From contig NZ_CP109162.1 of NCBI RefSeq assembly GCF_035920445.1, forward strand, positions 8,184,001 to 8,248,000: 64,000 bases of DNA. The letters are read 5' to 3'. The notes beneath the pieces were generated by a model that was given only the letters and a program-made list of their open reading frames with translations, was not told the origin of the DNA and ran no database searches. Positions within the stretch are counted from its first letter, which is position 1; each line of letters starts with the position of its first letter. This DNA is from Nocardia sp. NBC_01730 (GTDB taxonomy: Bacteria; Actinomycetota; Actinomycetes; Mycobacteriales; Mycobacteriaceae). Shown here one piece after another: positions 1 to 9,407 of this stretch. Made by a program: the position numbers and the translations under genes.

Positions 1-1
1 C

Positions 2-1513
2 TTCCGTGACCTGCAGCGGATTCCGATCAGCGACGCCGAACTGGAGAAGGATCCGTACCTGCCCCCCTACTACCACCCGGGCATGGCGGCGCGTGAGGTC
101 CAGTACATGCTCGACCGACGCACAGCGCTGGGCGGTTTCCTGCCCGAGCGTCGCACTGCGGCAAAGCCGCTGCAACTTCCCGGCGACGAGGCGTACCGCT
201 CGGTGCGCAAGGGCTCGGGCAAGCAGAACGTGGCCACCACGATGGCGCTGGTGCGGCTGATGAAGGAGCTGCTGCGGGACAAGGAGATCGGCAAGCGGAT
301 CGTCCCGATCATCCCCGACGAAGCACGGACCTTCGGTATGGACTCGTGGTTCCCTTCGTTGAAGATCTACAACCGAAACGGGCAGTTGTACACGTCCGTC
401 GACGCGGAATTGATGCTTGCCTACAAAGAGAGCACCATCGGGCAGATCCTGCACGAGGGCATCAACGAAGCGGGATCGACCGCGTCGTTCACCGCGGCGG
501 GCACCTCGTACGCCACCCACGGCGAGCCGATGATCCCGCTGTACATCTTCTACTCGATGTTCGGCTTCCAGCGCACCGGCGACGGATTGTGGGCGGCCGC
601 GGACCAGCTTGCCCGTGGGTTCGTGCTCGGAGCAACTGCAGGGCGAACCACGCTGACCGGTGAGGGCTTGCAGCACAACGACGGACACTCGCTGCTGCTC
701 GCCTCGACCAACCCGGCCGTGGTGACCTACGACCCGGCGTTCGCGTTCGAGATCGCGCACATCGTGCGTGACGGCCTACGCCGGATGTACGGCGGCGGTA
801 CTCCCCCGCAGGGTGCGGTGGCGCTGCCCGGCACCCATCCGCACGGCAACGCGGGCGAGTTCGGCGGCGAGGACATCTTCTACTACATCACCCTGTACAA
901 CGAGCCGTACCAGCAGCCCGCCGAGCCGGAAGGCCTGGACATCCCCGGCCTGCTCAAAGGCATCTACCTGTACAAGCGTGGGGGAGAGGGCGCAGTGCGC
1001 GCCCAGATCCTGGTCTCCGGCGTCACCGTGCCGGACGGCCTGCGCGCGCAGGCGCTGCTGGCCGAGGAGTGGGGTGTGCAGGCGGACGTCTGGTCGGTGA
1101 CTTCGTGGGGCGAGCTGCGCAAGGAGGCGCTGGACAAGGAGATCGCCGCGCTGCGTAGCCCGGGCACCGATCCGGGTGTCCCGTACGTCACCGAGGCGCT
1201 GTCCCGGGTCGAGGGCCCGTACGTTGCCGCGACCGACTGGATGCGCGCGGTGCCCGATCAGGTCCGCAAGTGGGTGCCCGGCGACTTCACCACGCTCGGC
1301 ACGGACGGTTTCGGTTTCTCCGACACTCGCCCCGCCGCGCGTCGGGTGTTCAATGTCGACGCACAATCCATCGCGGTCGCCGCGCTGGCGGGTCTCGGCC
1401 GGACGGGCAAGATCGACCCCGCCAAGGCCGTCGAGGCCGCGGCGAAGTACCGGATCGATGATGTGGACGCCGCGCCGAAGCCCGCGGCAAGCGCCGAAGA
1501 AGAACTCGCGTAG
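2..1513 (+). CDS. aceE: Pyruvate dehydrogenase E1 component, homodimeric type (3' part)
   Basis: The reading frame is open from base 2, so the gene enters from outside the window; about 503 C-terminal residues are visible. AceE is the thiamine-diphosphate E1 subunit that decarboxylates pyruvate and acetylates the E2 lipoyl groups in the cytoplasmic pyruvate dehydrogenase complex. The visible part begins with the [17 protein letters not shown] segment, typical of the middle of homodimeric AceE, and continues through the region with [11 protein letters not shown] and the C-terminal transketolase-like domain ([17 protein letters not shown]). The stop lies 11 bases before mabR, as in mycobacteria, where Rv2241 and Rv2242 are adjacent. 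Nothing looks broken. The family assignment is very secure; the missing N-terminus cannot be judged. Confidence 0.96.
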   Translation, partial: FRDLQRIPISDAELEKDPYLPPYYHPGMAAREVQYMLDRRTALGGFLPERRTAAKPLQLPGDEAYRSVRKGSGKQNVATTMALVRLMKELLRDKEIGKRIVPIIPDEARTFGMDSWFPSLKIYNRNGQLYTSVDAELMLAYKESTIGQILHEGINEAGSTASFTAAGTSYATHGEPMIPLYIFYSMFGFQRTGDGLWAAADQLARGFVLGATAGRTTLTGEGLQHNDGHSLLLASTNPAVVTYDPAFAFEIAHIVRDGLRRMYGGGTPPQGAVALPGTHPHGNAGEFGGEDIFYYITLYNEPYQQPAEPEGLDIPGLLKGIYLYKRGGEGAVRAQILVSGVTVPDGLRAQALLAEEWGVQADVWSVTSWGELRKEALDKEIAALRSPGTDPGVPYVTEALSRVEGPYVAATDWMRAVPDQVRKWVPGDFTTLGTDGFGFSDTRPAARRVFNVDAQSIAVAALAGLGRTGKIDPAKAVEAAAKYRIDDVDAAPKPAASAEEELA

Positions 1514-1524
1514 CGGAACATTGG

Positions 1525-2859
1525 ATGGTGGACCGTAAACCGCCGCGGCCGCGGCGGATCTCCGAAGGCTCGTCCGAGCACGAGGTGTATCTGCCGACCG
1601 GTGCGCTCTCCCCGAACCGGCAGACCCGCGACCCCCTTCCGGACACGCTGCTCAAACGCGTCAAGCAGTTCTCCGGCCGCCTCTCCACCGAGGCGGTGGG
1701 GTCGATGCAGGATCGGTTGCCGTTCTTCACCGATCTGGATGCCGCCCAGCGTGCCGGTGTGCAGATGCTGGTGCAGACCGCGGTGGTGAACTTCCTGGAA
1801 TGGCTACAGGACCCGGACAGCGACATCCGGTTCAGCCTCGACGCCTTCCAGGTGATCCCGCAGGACCTGGCGCGGCGGCTCACCCTGCGCCAAACCGTGG
1901 ACATGGTTCGCGTCGCCATGGAGTTCTTCGAGCAGTGGTTGCCCGCCCTCGCGCGCAACGACCGGCAGTTGGTCGCACTCACCGAGGCGGTGCTGCGCTA
2001 CGGGCGGGAGCTCGGGTTCGCCGCCGCCTCGGTGTACGCCAGCGCCGCGGAGTCGCGCGGCGCGTGGGACACCCGGCTGGAGGCGCTCGTCGTCGATGCC
2101 GTGGTGCGCGGGGACACCGGCCCGGACATGCTTTCCCGGGCCGCGACGCTGAATTGGGACGCCACCGCACCGGCAACGGTGCTGGTGGGCACCCCGCCTG
2201 GCGAGCAGGGCGTCTCCTCGGTGGGAGCGGTGCACTCCATCGCGGCGCGGCATGGCCGCGCCGCGCTGGCCGTGGTCCAGGGCACCCGGTTGGTGATGGT
2301 CGTCTCCGGGCATCTGGGCGATTCCTCCTATGTCTCCCCGTTCCTCGCCGACCTGCTCGCCGAGGTGTTCTCCGACGGTCCCGTGGTGATCGGCCCGACC
2401 ACCCGCACGTTGGGCGCTGCGCACGCCAGCGCGCTGGAAGCGCTGGCCGGCATGGAGGCCGTCGTGGGCTGGCGCGGGGCGCCGCGGCCGGTGCACGCGA
2501 CGGAACTATTGCCCGAACGCGCCTTGTTGGGCGATCGAGCTGCGATCGACGCGTTGAACGAGTACCTTGTCCTACCGTTGGCTGCGGCGGGGTCGTCGCT
2601 GGCGGACACCCTCGATGCCTATCTGGATTGCGGTGGAGCGGTCGAGACGTGTGCGCGTCAGCTGTACGTCCATCCAAATACGGTTCGGTATCGCCTCAAG
2701 CGCATCGCCGAGATCACGGGTCGTGATCCGATGAATGCGCGGGATGCGTATGTGTTGCAGATCGCCGCCACAGTAGGTCGTTTGACACGAACCCGTAACG
2801 AATCGTCAACATCAACCCCAGAGGTCACTCATGCCGCACTGGGCCCCGAGGGCTTGTAA
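1525..2859 (+). CDS. mabR: PucR/CdaR-family regulator of the FAS-II operon (MabR/FasR type)
   Basis: 444-residue transcriptional regulator. The C-terminus carries the PucR-type helix-turn-helix (CARQLYVHPNTVRYRLKRI, near residues 376-394); the middle resembles the GGDEF-like sensory region of this family. It lies between aceE and fabD exactly as Rv2242 (MabR) does in M. tuberculosis, and Streptomyces FasR occupies the matching place before its fabD. Both are established regulators of fatty-acid synthesis genes. A MabR-type operator lies just downstream (2901-2921), so this protein probably controls the fabD-acpM-kasA-accD6 operon. The start is the ATG shortly after aceE; a GTG directly follows it, so the exact first residue is uncertain. 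Function is inferred from position plus family. Confidence 0.88.
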   Translation: MVDRKPPRPRRISEGSSEHEVYLPTGALSPNRQTRDPLPDTLLKRVKQFSGRLSTEAVGSMQDRLPFFTDLDAAQRAGVQMLVQTAVVNFLEWLQDPDSDIRFSLDAFQVIPQDLARRLTLRQTVDMVRVAMEFFEQWLPALARNDRQLVALTEAVLRYGRELGFAAASVYASAAESRGAWDTRLEALVVDAVVRGDTGPDMLSRAATLNWDATAPATVLVGTPPGEQGVSSVGAVHSIAARHGRAALAVVQGTRLVMVVSGHLGDSSYVSPFLADLLAEVFSDGPVVIGPTTRTLGAAHASALEALAGMEAVVGWRGAPRPVHATELLPERALLGDRAAIDALNEYLVLPLAAAGSSLADTLDAYLDCGGAVETCARQLYVHPNTVRYRLKRIAEITGRDPMNARDAYVLQIAATVGRLTRTRNESSTSTPEVTHAALGPEGL

Positions 2860-2900
2860 CGGGTTCGTGGAATCGCTCGATCGGGACCAGCCACGTGGAC

Positions 2901-2921
2901 ATTTGTGGGACTCCCACAAAA
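2901..2921. promoter_or_regulatory. Probable MabR operator upstream of fabD
   Basis: The sequence ATTTGT, nine bases (GGGACTCCC), then ACAAAA matches the reported mycobacterial MabR site TTTTGT-N9-ACAAAA with one mismatch. Inside it is a perfect 9-bp inverted repeat around a central C (TTTGTGGGA/TCCCACAAA, 2902-2920). It lies 42 bases after the mabR stop and about 66 bases before the fabD start, in the only sizeable gap ahead of the FAS-II operon. The match to the motif is seen; binding is inferred from established MabR work. Confidence 0.75.
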
Positions 2922-2987
2922 CCTGCTCAAAACCTTCAGTGGCGTCGACATCTCGTGCGGCCTGCCTCACAGTGTTTTCTTAGAGAC

Positions 2988-3902
2988 GTGATCGCGTTGT
3001 TCGCCCCAGGACAGGGCTCCCAGACACCCGGCATGCTCGCGCCATGGCTCGACCTTCCAGGCGCGAATGATCGCTTGACCCTGTGGTCGAAGGCTTCCGG
3101 CCTCGACCTGGTCCGTCTCGGCACCACCGCGACGGCCGAAGAGATCACCGACACTGCTGTTACCCAGCCGTTGGTGGTCGCCGCCGCACTTCTCGCGTTC
3201 TCCGAAATCGCGCAGGATTCCCTGCCGACCACTACCATCATCGCCGGACACTCGGTCGGTGAGCTCGCCGCCGCCGCTGTCGCCGGCGTCATCTCTGCGG
3301 ACGACGCGGTCAAGTTGGCCGCTATCCGTGGAGCGGAAATGGCCAAGGCGTGCGCGCTGGAGCCGACCGGCATGTCCGCGGTGCTCGGCGGCGATGAGGC
3401 CGCCGTGCTCGAACGGCTCCTCGACCTCGACCTCGTCCCGGCCAACCGCAACGCGGTGGGCCAGATCGTGGCCGCCGGTCGGCTGGACGCCCTCGCGGAG
3501 CTCGCCGCGAACCCACCGGAGAAAGCCAGGGTTCGCACGTTGCCTGTCGCGGGAGCGTTCCACACCGCCTTTATGGCCCCGGCGCAGGATGCTGTGACGG
3601 AAGCCATAACGACGATCACGCCGGACGAGCCGACCAGGACCCTGCTCTCGAACTTCGACGGCAAGCCGGTCGCGTCCGGACAGGATGCGATAGACAAGCT
3701 TGCCGCGCAGGTCACCCGGCCCGTTCGATGGGATCTGTGCATGGAGACCGTCCGGCAGGCCGGGGTATCGGCGGTGGCGGAGCTGCCGCCGGCGGGCGCC
3801 CTTGTCGGTATCGCGAAACGGGAGCTGAAGGGCACGCCGACGCTTGCTCTGAAGACCCCGCAAGACCTCCCCGCGTTGTCTGAGCTGACCACATCCGGCT
3901 AG
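2988..3902 (+). CDS. fabD: Malonyl-CoA:ACP malonyltransferase FabD
   Basis: Transfers malonyl from CoA to AcpM, giving the extender unit for FAS-II elongation of meromycolate-type chains. At 304 residues it is close to the usual mycobacterial length. Visible motifs are the N-terminal FAPGQGSQTPGM oxyanion segment and the nucleophile elbow GHSVGE (Ser89), with a histidine in AGAFHTAFM downstream. I chose the GTG at 2988 because FabD proteins begin directly with the M-I-A-L-F-A-P-G-Q-G strand. The frame extends upstream to a start at 2895, but that extension would translate through the MabR operator and has no family support. First gene of the operon fabD-acpM-kasA-accD6. Confidence 0.95.
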   Translation: MIALFAPGQGSQTPGMLAPWLDLPGANDRLTLWSKASGLDLVRLGTTATAEEITDTAVTQPLVVAAALLAFSEIAQDSLPTTTIIAGHSVGELAAAAVAGVISADDAVKLAAIRGAEMAKACALEPTGMSAVLGGDEAAVLERLLDLDLVPANRNAVGQIVAAGRLDALAELAANPPEKARVRTLPVAGAFHTAFMAPAQDAVTEAITTITPDEPTRTLLSNFDGKPVASGQDAIDKLAAQVTRPVRWDLCMETVRQAGVSAVAELPPAGALVGIAKRELKGTPTLALKTPQDLPALSELTTSG

Positions 3903-4022
3903 CTTTCCTCCGCGACCGTGCATCCATATGCAAGGTTGTGACCGAGTGGGCGGTAACTATCGCCCTACTCGATCCGAAAAACCAAGTAAAGCCCTGCAAA
4001 GTAACAAGAAGGGAGCCACGAA

Positions 4023-4325
4023 GTGGCCGCTCTGACCCAGGAACAAATCGTCGAGGAGCTCGGCAAGATCATCGAGGAGGTGACGGGTATCGAGCCGTCC
4101 GAGGTGACGATCGAGAAATCCTTCGTCGATGACCTGGACATCGACTCGCTGTCCATGGTCGAGATTGCGGTTCAGACCGAGGACAAGTACGGCGTGAAGA
4201 TCCCCGACGAGGATCTGGCCAGCCTGAAGACGGTCGGCGACGCGGTCGCCTACATCCAGAAGCTCGAGGCCGAGAACTCCGACGCGGCCGCTGAGCTCAA
4301 GGCCAAGTTCGACAACGCCGAGTAG
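4023..4325 (+). CDS. acpM: Meromycolate-extension acyl carrier protein AcpM
   Basis: 100-residue acidic acyl carrier protein that holds growing acyl chains as phosphopantetheine thioesters for FAS-II. The attachment motif DSLS is present (Ser42 in [11 protein letters not shown]). As in mycobacterial AcpM, it has a C-terminal tail of about 20 residues rich in Glu, Ala and Lys beyond the standard 80-residue ACP fold. The GTG start at 4023 follows a purine-rich ribosome site (AAGGGAGCC) at suitable spacing. It lies 120 bases after fabD and 10 bases before kasA. Secure by sequence and context. Confidence 0.96.
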   Translation: MAALTQEQIVEELGKIIEEVTGIEPSEVTIEKSFVDDLDIDSLSMVEIAVQTEDKYGVKIPDEDLASLKTVGDAVAYIQKLEAENSDAAAELKAKFDNAE

Positions 4326-4335
4326 GGCCGAAACT

Positions 4336-5586
4336 GTGACCACTCCTTCCACCTTGAACGGGAACTTCCCCAACGTCGTCGTAACTAGCCTGGCGGCGAC
4401 CACGTCGATCGCGGGTGACGTCGATGCGACGTGGAAGGGACTCCTCAACGGCGAGAGCGGCATCGACGTTCTCGAGGATTCCTTCATCGAGGAATACGAC
4501 CTTCCGGTCCGCATCGGCGGCCACCTGAAGGTCCGGCCGGACACCCTGCTGACTCGTGTCGAGTGCCGGCGCATGGCGTACGTCGAGCAGCTCGCGACCG
4601 TGCTCGGTCGCGAGGTGTGGCGGAACGCGGGCAGCCCGGAAGTCGACTCGGAGCGGCTGGGTGTGGCCATCGGCACCGGGTTGGGTGGCGGCGACGCTCT
4701 CATCGACTCGGTTGACAAGCTGAAGAACGGTGGTTATCGAAAGATTTCGCCGTTGGCTGTGCAGATGGTCATGCCGAACGGCCCGTCGGCCGTTGTCGGT
4801 CTCGAACTGAAGGCCAGGGCAGGAGTGGTCACTCCGGTCTCGGCATGCTCGTCCGGCTCCGAGGCGATCGCCAATGCGTGGCGGATGATCGTCATGGGTG
4901 ACGCGGACATCGTCGTCACAGGTGGCGTCGAAGGCTTCATCGACGCGGTGCCGATCGCGGCGTTCACCATGATGCGCGCCATGAGCACCCGCAACGACGA
5001 CCCGAAGGGTGCCTCGCGCCCGTTCGACAAGGACCGTGACGGCTTCGTCTTCGGTGAGGCCGGTGCCCTCATGGTCATCGAGACCGAGGAGCACGCCAAG
5101 GCCCGCGGTGCCACGATTCACGCGCGCCTGCTCGGCGCCGGCATCACCTCCGACGGCTTCCACCTGGTCGCGCCCGACCCCACGGGCGATGGCGCGGCGC
5201 GGGCGATGACCAGGGCGATGCAGACCGCTGGGCTGACGAAGAAGGACATCACCCACATCAACGCGCACGCGACCGCGACGCCGATCGGCGACACCGCCGA
5301 GGCGAACGCGATCAGCAAGGCCGTCGGCAGCCACGCCTCGGTCTACGCACCCAAGTCGGCCCTGGGCCACTCGATCGGCGCCGTCGGCGCTCTCGAGTCG
5401 GTACTGACCGTGCTCAGCATCCGGGACGGCATTGTCCCGCCGACGCTGAACCTGGAAAGCCAGGACCCCGAGATCGACCTCGATGTGGTGAAGGGCGAGG
5501 CCCGGCGCCAGGAGATCGAGTACGCGATCAACAACTCCTTCGGATTCGGTGGGCACAATGTGGCGCTCGCCTTCGGTCGGGCATAG
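4336..5586 (+). CDS. kasA: Beta-ketoacyl-ACP synthase KasA
   Basis: 416-residue condensing enzyme that extends acyl-AcpM with malonyl-AcpM. The Cys-His-His triad is visible: the nucleophile in VSACSSGS (Cys171, the same number as in M. tuberculosis KasA), His in [12 protein letters not shown], and His in the [17 protein letters not shown] region. The GTG start is 10 bases after the acpM stop, so the two are probably translated from one message. In M. tuberculosis a second synthase, kasB, follows; here the next gene is accD6, so this locus holds only one KAS. A strong hairpin follows the stop. Confidence 0.95.
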   Translation: MTTPSTLNGNFPNVVVTSLAATTSIAGDVDATWKGLLNGESGIDVLEDSFIEEYDLPVRIGGHLKVRPDTLLTRVECRRMAYVEQLATVLGREVWRNAGSPEVDSERLGVAIGTGLGGGDALIDSVDKLKNGGYRKISPLAVQMVMPNGPSAVVGLELKARAGVVTPVSACSSGSEAIANAWRMIVMGDADIVVTGGVEGFIDAVPIAAFTMMRAMSTRNDDPKGASRPFDKDRDGFVFGEAGALMVIETEEHAKARGATIHARLLGAGITSDGFHLVAPDPTGDGAARAMTRAMQTAGLTKKDITHINAHATATPIGDTAEANAISKAVGSHASVYAPKSALGHSIGAVGALESVLTVLSIRDGIVPPTLNLESQDPEIDLDVVKGEARRQEIEYAINNSFGFGGHNVALAFGRA

Positions 5587-5608
5587 CCGCGCGATCGACT
5601 GCACAAGG

Positions 5609-5655
5609 ATCACGGCGGGGTCGGCCAACTGGATTTGGCACGACCCCGCCGTGAT
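5609..5655 (+). terminator. Long hairpin between kasA and accD6 (attenuator or partial terminator)
   Basis: A perfect 15-bp inverted repeat (ATCACGGCGGGGTCG, 5609-5623, pairing with 5641-5655) encloses a 17-base loop that itself contains a GCCAA/TTGGC stem. No T-run follows, which is common in high-GC actinobacteria. Its place inside the operon suggests it may lower accD6 transcription relative to kasA or protect the upstream message. The pairing is seen; the role is inferred. Confidence 0.6.
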
Positions 5656-5709
5656 TCGACATACGCAGCCGCAGTAGCGGCGAACTCAGTGAGGTGAGGA
5701 GAAAGCGCG

Positions 5710-7143
5710 ATGACAATCATCGCTCCCGCGTTTCCCGAGGAGGCAACAGCCGATCCGCGCGATCCGGTGGGTCGACTCCACCGTTTCTTCGATCCCGGCA
5801 CCATTCTTCCGCTACACCCGCGTGACAAGTCCGGCGTGCTCGCTGCTATCGGCGAGGTGGACGGCGTGCGCACCGTGGCCTACTGTTCCGACGCCACCGT
5901 CATGGGCGGCGCGATGGGGGTGGCGGGCTGCAAGCACATCGTCGACGCCATCGACACCGCCATCCAATCCGGCATCCCGGTGGTCGGGCTGTGGCACTCC
6001 GGTGGCGCTCGCCTTGCCGAGGGTGTCGAGGCCCTGCACGCGGTAGGCCTGGTCTTCGAGGCCATGGTCCGCGCCTCTGGCCTGGTTCCGCAGATTTCCG
6101 TGGTGCTCGGCTTCGCCGCTGGTGGCGCCGCCTACGGTCCCGCACTGACCGACATCGTGATCATGGCGCCGGAAGGCCGCATCTTCGTGACCGGTCCGGA
6201 CGTGGTGCGCAGCGTGACCGGCGAGCAGGTCGACATGGCCACCCTCGGCGGGCCGGAGACGCACGGCAAGAAGTCCGGTGTCACCCACATCGTCGCCGAC
6301 GACGAGGCCGACGCGATGCATCGGGCGCGCCGTCTGGTGTCCATGTTCGCCGAGCAGGGCGAGTTCGACCTGACCGCGGCCGAGCACGGCGACATCGACC
6401 TTAAGGCGATGCTGCCGGAGTCGGCCAAGCGCGCCTACGACGTGAAGCCGATCGTTCACGAACTGCTCGACAACGTCGACGGTGAGTCGACGTTCGAGGA
6501 GCTGCAGGGCCGCTACGCGCGCAGCATCGTCACCGGCATCGGCCGCCTCGGCGGTCGCACCGTCGGTGTGCTGGCCAACAACCCGATCCGGCTGGGTGGT
6601 TGCCTGAACTCCGAAAGCGCCGAGAAGGCCGCGCGTTTCGTGCGGCTGTGTGACGCCTTCGGCATTCCGCTGGTCGTCGTCACCGACGTACCGGGCTACC
6701 TGCCCGGCGTCGGCCAGGAGTGGGAAGGTGTCGTGCGCCGCGGTGCGAAGCTGCTGCACGCGTTCGCCGAGGCGCGCGTTCCGCGGGTCACGCTGGTCAC
6801 CCGAAAGATCTATGGCGGCGCCTACATCGCGATGAACGCCCGCTCGCTGGGTGCGACCGCGGTCTACGCGTGGCCGGGCTCCGAGGTGGCCGTGATGGGC
6901 GCCAAGGCCGCGGTCGGCATCCTGCACAAGAAGGCCCTCGCGGCCGCGCCGGAGGAAGAGCGCGAAGCGCTGCACGAGCGGCTGACCGCAGAGCACGAGC
7001 GCATCGCGGGTGGCGTCGAGCGTGCCGTCGCGATCGGTGTTGTGGACGAGGTCATCGACCCGGCCAAGACGCGCAGCGTCATCGCCGCAGCCTTGGCGGC
7101 AGCGCCGTCCCGTGCGAGCAACCACAAGAACATCCCGCTCTGA
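5710..7143 (+). CDS. accD6: Acyl-CoA carboxylase carboxyltransferase subunit AccD6
   Basis: 477-residue beta subunit of acetyl/propionyl-CoA carboxylase, moving carboxyl from biotin to acetyl-CoA to make malonyl-CoA for fatty-acid and mycolate synthesis. It shows the crotonase-like carboxyltransferase halves: an N-terminal region with CDATVMGGAMGVAGCKHIVD, the acyl-CoA pocket near VVLGFAAGGAAYGPALTD, and the C-terminal half with VVVTDVPGYLPGVGQEWEG and RKIYGGAYIAMNARSLGA. The ATG at 5710 follows GAGGTGAGGAGAAAG, a very good ribosome site. Last gene of the FAS-II operon, as in mycobacteria, and followed by a strong terminator. Confidence 0.96.
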   Translation: MTIIAPAFPEEATADPRDPVGRLHRFFDPGTILPLHPRDKSGVLAAIGEVDGVRTVAYCSDATVMGGAMGVAGCKHIVDAIDTAIQSGIPVVGLWHSGGARLAEGVEALHAVGLVFEAMVRASGLVPQISVVLGFAAGGAAYGPALTDIVIMAPEGRIFVTGPDVVRSVTGEQVDMATLGGPETHGKKSGVTHIVADDEADAMHRARRLVSMFAEQGEFDLTAAEHGDIDLKAMLPESAKRAYDVKPIVHELLDNVDGESTFEELQGRYARSIVTGIGRLGGRTVGVLANNPIRLGGCLNSESAEKAARFVRLCDAFGIPLVVVTDVPGYLPGVGQEWEGVVRRGAKLLHAFAEARVPRVTLVTRKIYGGAYIAMNARSLGATAVYAWPGSEVAVMGAKAAVGILHKKALAAAPEEEREALHERLTAEHERIAGGVERAVAIGVVDEVIDPAKTRSVIAAALAAAPSRASNHKNIPL

Positions 7144-7155
7144 CCCACCGCACAC

Positions 7156-7196
7156 CACAGTGGGCCCCGGTCATCCGGGGCCCACTGTGCGTTTCC
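7156..7196 (+). terminator. Rho-independent-type terminator after accD6
   Basis: A perfect 15-bp stem (CACAGTGGGCCCCGG, 7156-7170, with its complement at 7175-7189) closes a TCAT tetraloop 12 bases after the accD6 stop, and a short T-containing tail (CGTTTCC) follows. This ends the FAS-II operon. Confidence 0.85.
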
Positions 7197-7349
7197 TACC
7201 GGACTCCGCACGGCGGCTCGGTTCCTCGCAGATGCCGTCGCATGCGTGAGACGTAAGCGGTTGCGTGAAGTCGGGATATATCGATGGGGTAGCGAAGACG
7301 CAACACGGGGGACACCGGGACGATACGGGGGATTCGTAGGGTTCGTCGC

Positions 7350-8732
7350 GTGGCTGTGATGATTGAATCCTCGGGGGAAGTGGGCGACGAGGTGGGGTCG
7401 CGGACGCCGTGGTATCGGTCGCTGTTCGTGCAGTTGCTGGTCGCCATCGTGGCGGGCATCGTGCTCGGGGCGATCTGGCCGGATTTCGGCGCTGATCTCA
7501 AACCGCTGGCCGACGGATTCATCAAGCTGATCAAGATGGTGATCGCGCCGATCATCTTCTGCACGGTGGTACTCGGCATCGCCCACGTCGGCGACATGAA
7601 ATCGGTGGGGCGGATCGGCGTGAAGGCGCTGATCTACTTCGAGGTCGTCACCACCTTCGCGCTGCTGTTCGGATTGCTGGTCGGCAACCTGGTCAAGCCG
7701 GGCGCCGGGTTCGATATCGACCCGCAGACCCTGGCCACCGGTGCGGACAAGATCGCGCAGAAGACCGGCAGCGGCGAGCTGCCACATACCGTCGAGTTCC
7801 TGCTGAACATCATTCCGGCGTCGGTGGTCTCCGCGTTCGCGGAAAACGCGCTGCTGCAGGTGCTGTTCTTCGCGGTGCTGTTCGGGCTGGCCCTCGCCAA
7901 GTTCGGTGAGCACGGCCCGCCGGTGATTCTGGAGGCCGTCGACCACATCGGGCGGATCTTCTTCACCATCATCGGATGGATCATGCGGTTGGCGCCGCTG
8001 GGCGCGTTCGGCGCGATGGCCTACATCGTCGGCCAATACGGCCTGTCCTCGCTCGGCAGCTACGGCAAGCTCATCGCCTGCTGCTACGGCGCGGCGATGC
8101 TGTTCCTGCTCGTCCTCGCGGTGGTGGCGCGGGTGTTCGCCGGGGTGAATCTGTGGAAGTTCGTGCGGTACATCAAGGACGAGTTGTTTCTGGCGCTCGG
8201 CACCGCCTCCACCGAAGTGGTTCTGCCGCGGATCATGATCAAGCTGACCGAAGCGGGGTGCTCCCGAGCGACGACCGGCCTGGTGATCCCGACCGGGTAC
8301 TCATTCAACCTCGACGGTGCGACGCTGTACCTGTCTATCTGCGTGCTGTTCCTGGCGCAGGCGCTCGGCGTCGACCTGAGCCTGGGGGAGCAGATCACCG
8401 CGGTCGGGGTGTTGATGCTGACCTCGAAGGGGATGGCGGGTGTGCCCGGTTCGTCGTTCCTGGCGCTGTCGGCCACGATCAGCGCCATCGGGCACGGCTC
8501 CATCCCGGTGGCGGCGGTGGCGCTGCTGCTCGGCGCAGATCGCATCATGGACTCGATGCGGGTCACGGTGAATCTGCTCGGCAACTGTGTCGCCACCGTC
8601 GTGGTCGCGGCATGGGAAGGTCAGCTGGACCTTGCGCGGATGCGCGCAGTGCTCGACGGCGAGGCGGTGGCGCCGCGGCCGGAGGAGGATCCGATGGTGG
8701 CCTACACCCGGGATCAGCCTGCGGGATCGTGA
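7350..8732 (+). CDS. dctA: DctA-type dicarboxylate/proton symporter (DAACS family)
   Basis: 460-residue multi-pass membrane transporter of the dicarboxylate/amino acid:cation symporter family, importing C4-dicarboxylates such as succinate, fumarate and malate. The family core is clear: the serine-rich loop ASTEVVLPR followed by GLVIPTGYSFNLDGATLYLS, and TSKGMAGVPGSSFLALSAT further on; hydrophobic helices fill the first 280 residues. The IPTGYSFNLDG form is typical of DctA rather than of glutamate carriers, but substrate is not proven. The GTG at 7350 is used; an in-frame ATG at 7359 is equally possible. Single-gene unit downstream of the accD6 terminator. Confidence 0.88.
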   Translation: MAVMIESSGEVGDEVGSRTPWYRSLFVQLLVAIVAGIVLGAIWPDFGADLKPLADGFIKLIKMVIAPIIFCTVVLGIAHVGDMKSVGRIGVKALIYFEVVTTFALLFGLLVGNLVKPGAGFDIDPQTLATGADKIAQKTGSGELPHTVEFLLNIIPASVVSAFAENALLQVLFFAVLFGLALAKFGEHGPPVILEAVDHIGRIFFTIIGWIMRLAPLGAFGAMAYIVGQYGLSSLGSYGKLIACCYGAAMLFLLVLAVVARVFAGVNLWKFVRYIKDELFLALGTASTEVVLPRIMIKLTEAGCSRATTGLVIPTGYSFNLDGATLYLSICVLFLAQALGVDLSLGEQITAVGVLMLTSKGMAGVPGSSFLALSATISAIGHGSIPVAAVALLLGADRIMDSMRVTVNLLGNCVATVVVAAWEGQLDLARMRAVLDGEAVAPRPEEDPMVAYTRDQPAGS

Positions 8733-8779
8733 GATTTCCCAGGCACAGGGACGGGGGGACCTATCGGTAGCATCGTCGG

Positions 8780-9265
8780 GTGCGCTACGAAGAACTGGCC
8801 GATGCGCCGTGCTCGATCACGCGCCCGCTCGTGGTCTTCGGTGACCGGTGGACTCTGCTGGTCCTCAACAATTGCTTCTCGGGTGTCCGCCGGTTCAATG
8901 CTTTCCACAGCGCACTCGGTATTTCCCGCAATCGACTGCAAGACCGCCTGGACCGGCTGATCGAACATGACATCCTGGTCAAGCGGAAGGCCGCCCTCGG
9001 TGCGCACGAGGAGTACCGGCTCACCCCCAAGGGCCACGACCTCTACCCGATTCTTCTGGCAATCCGGGACTGGGACGACGCCCACATGGCGCCCGACGGC
9101 GCTCCGGTGCGCTACCGTCACCGCGACTGCGTCGGGGAGGCGCACGTGCGGCTCGAATGTGACTCGTGCGGAAGAGAACTCACCGCCGGAGAGGTGGCGC
9201 CGGAGCCGGGCCCCGGCCTGCCCGACTCCTCCGGCGTAGCGGCGTCAGCGGAAACAGGACGCTAG
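8780..9265 (+). CDS. HxlR-family winged-helix regulator
   Basis: 161-residue DNA-binding protein. The family pattern is clear: an N-terminal cysteine (DAPCSITRPLVVFGDRWTLL), the recognition region RRFNAFHSALGISRNRLQDR, and the wing with EYRLTPKGHDLYPILLAI. HxlR proteins are dimeric, often redox- or electrophile-responsive through that cysteine. The C-terminus adds a segment with CDSCGRELTAGEV, whose two cysteines could bind a metal, as in the longer HxlR members. It lies 47 bases after dctA on the same strand; whether it regulates dctA is not shown. Confidence 0.88.
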   Translation: MRYEELADAPCSITRPLVVFGDRWTLLVLNNCFSGVRRFNAFHSALGISRNRLQDRLDRLIEHDILVKRKAALGAHEEYRLTPKGHDLYPILLAIRDWDDAHMAPDGAPVRYRHRDCVGEAHVRLECDSCGRELTAGEVAPEPGPGLPDSSGVAASAETGR

Positions 9266-9407
9266 ATCACCTTGGGCGCCGCGGCGTAAGACCCGACGCC
9301 GGCATCGAATGTCTCGATCCGGACCAGCGCGACGAGCCGCTGCCGGTCGGCGAACGGGTTGTTCGCATTGTCGCGATCGCAGCGCCTGGACGAGGCAGAA
9401 TCCGGGT

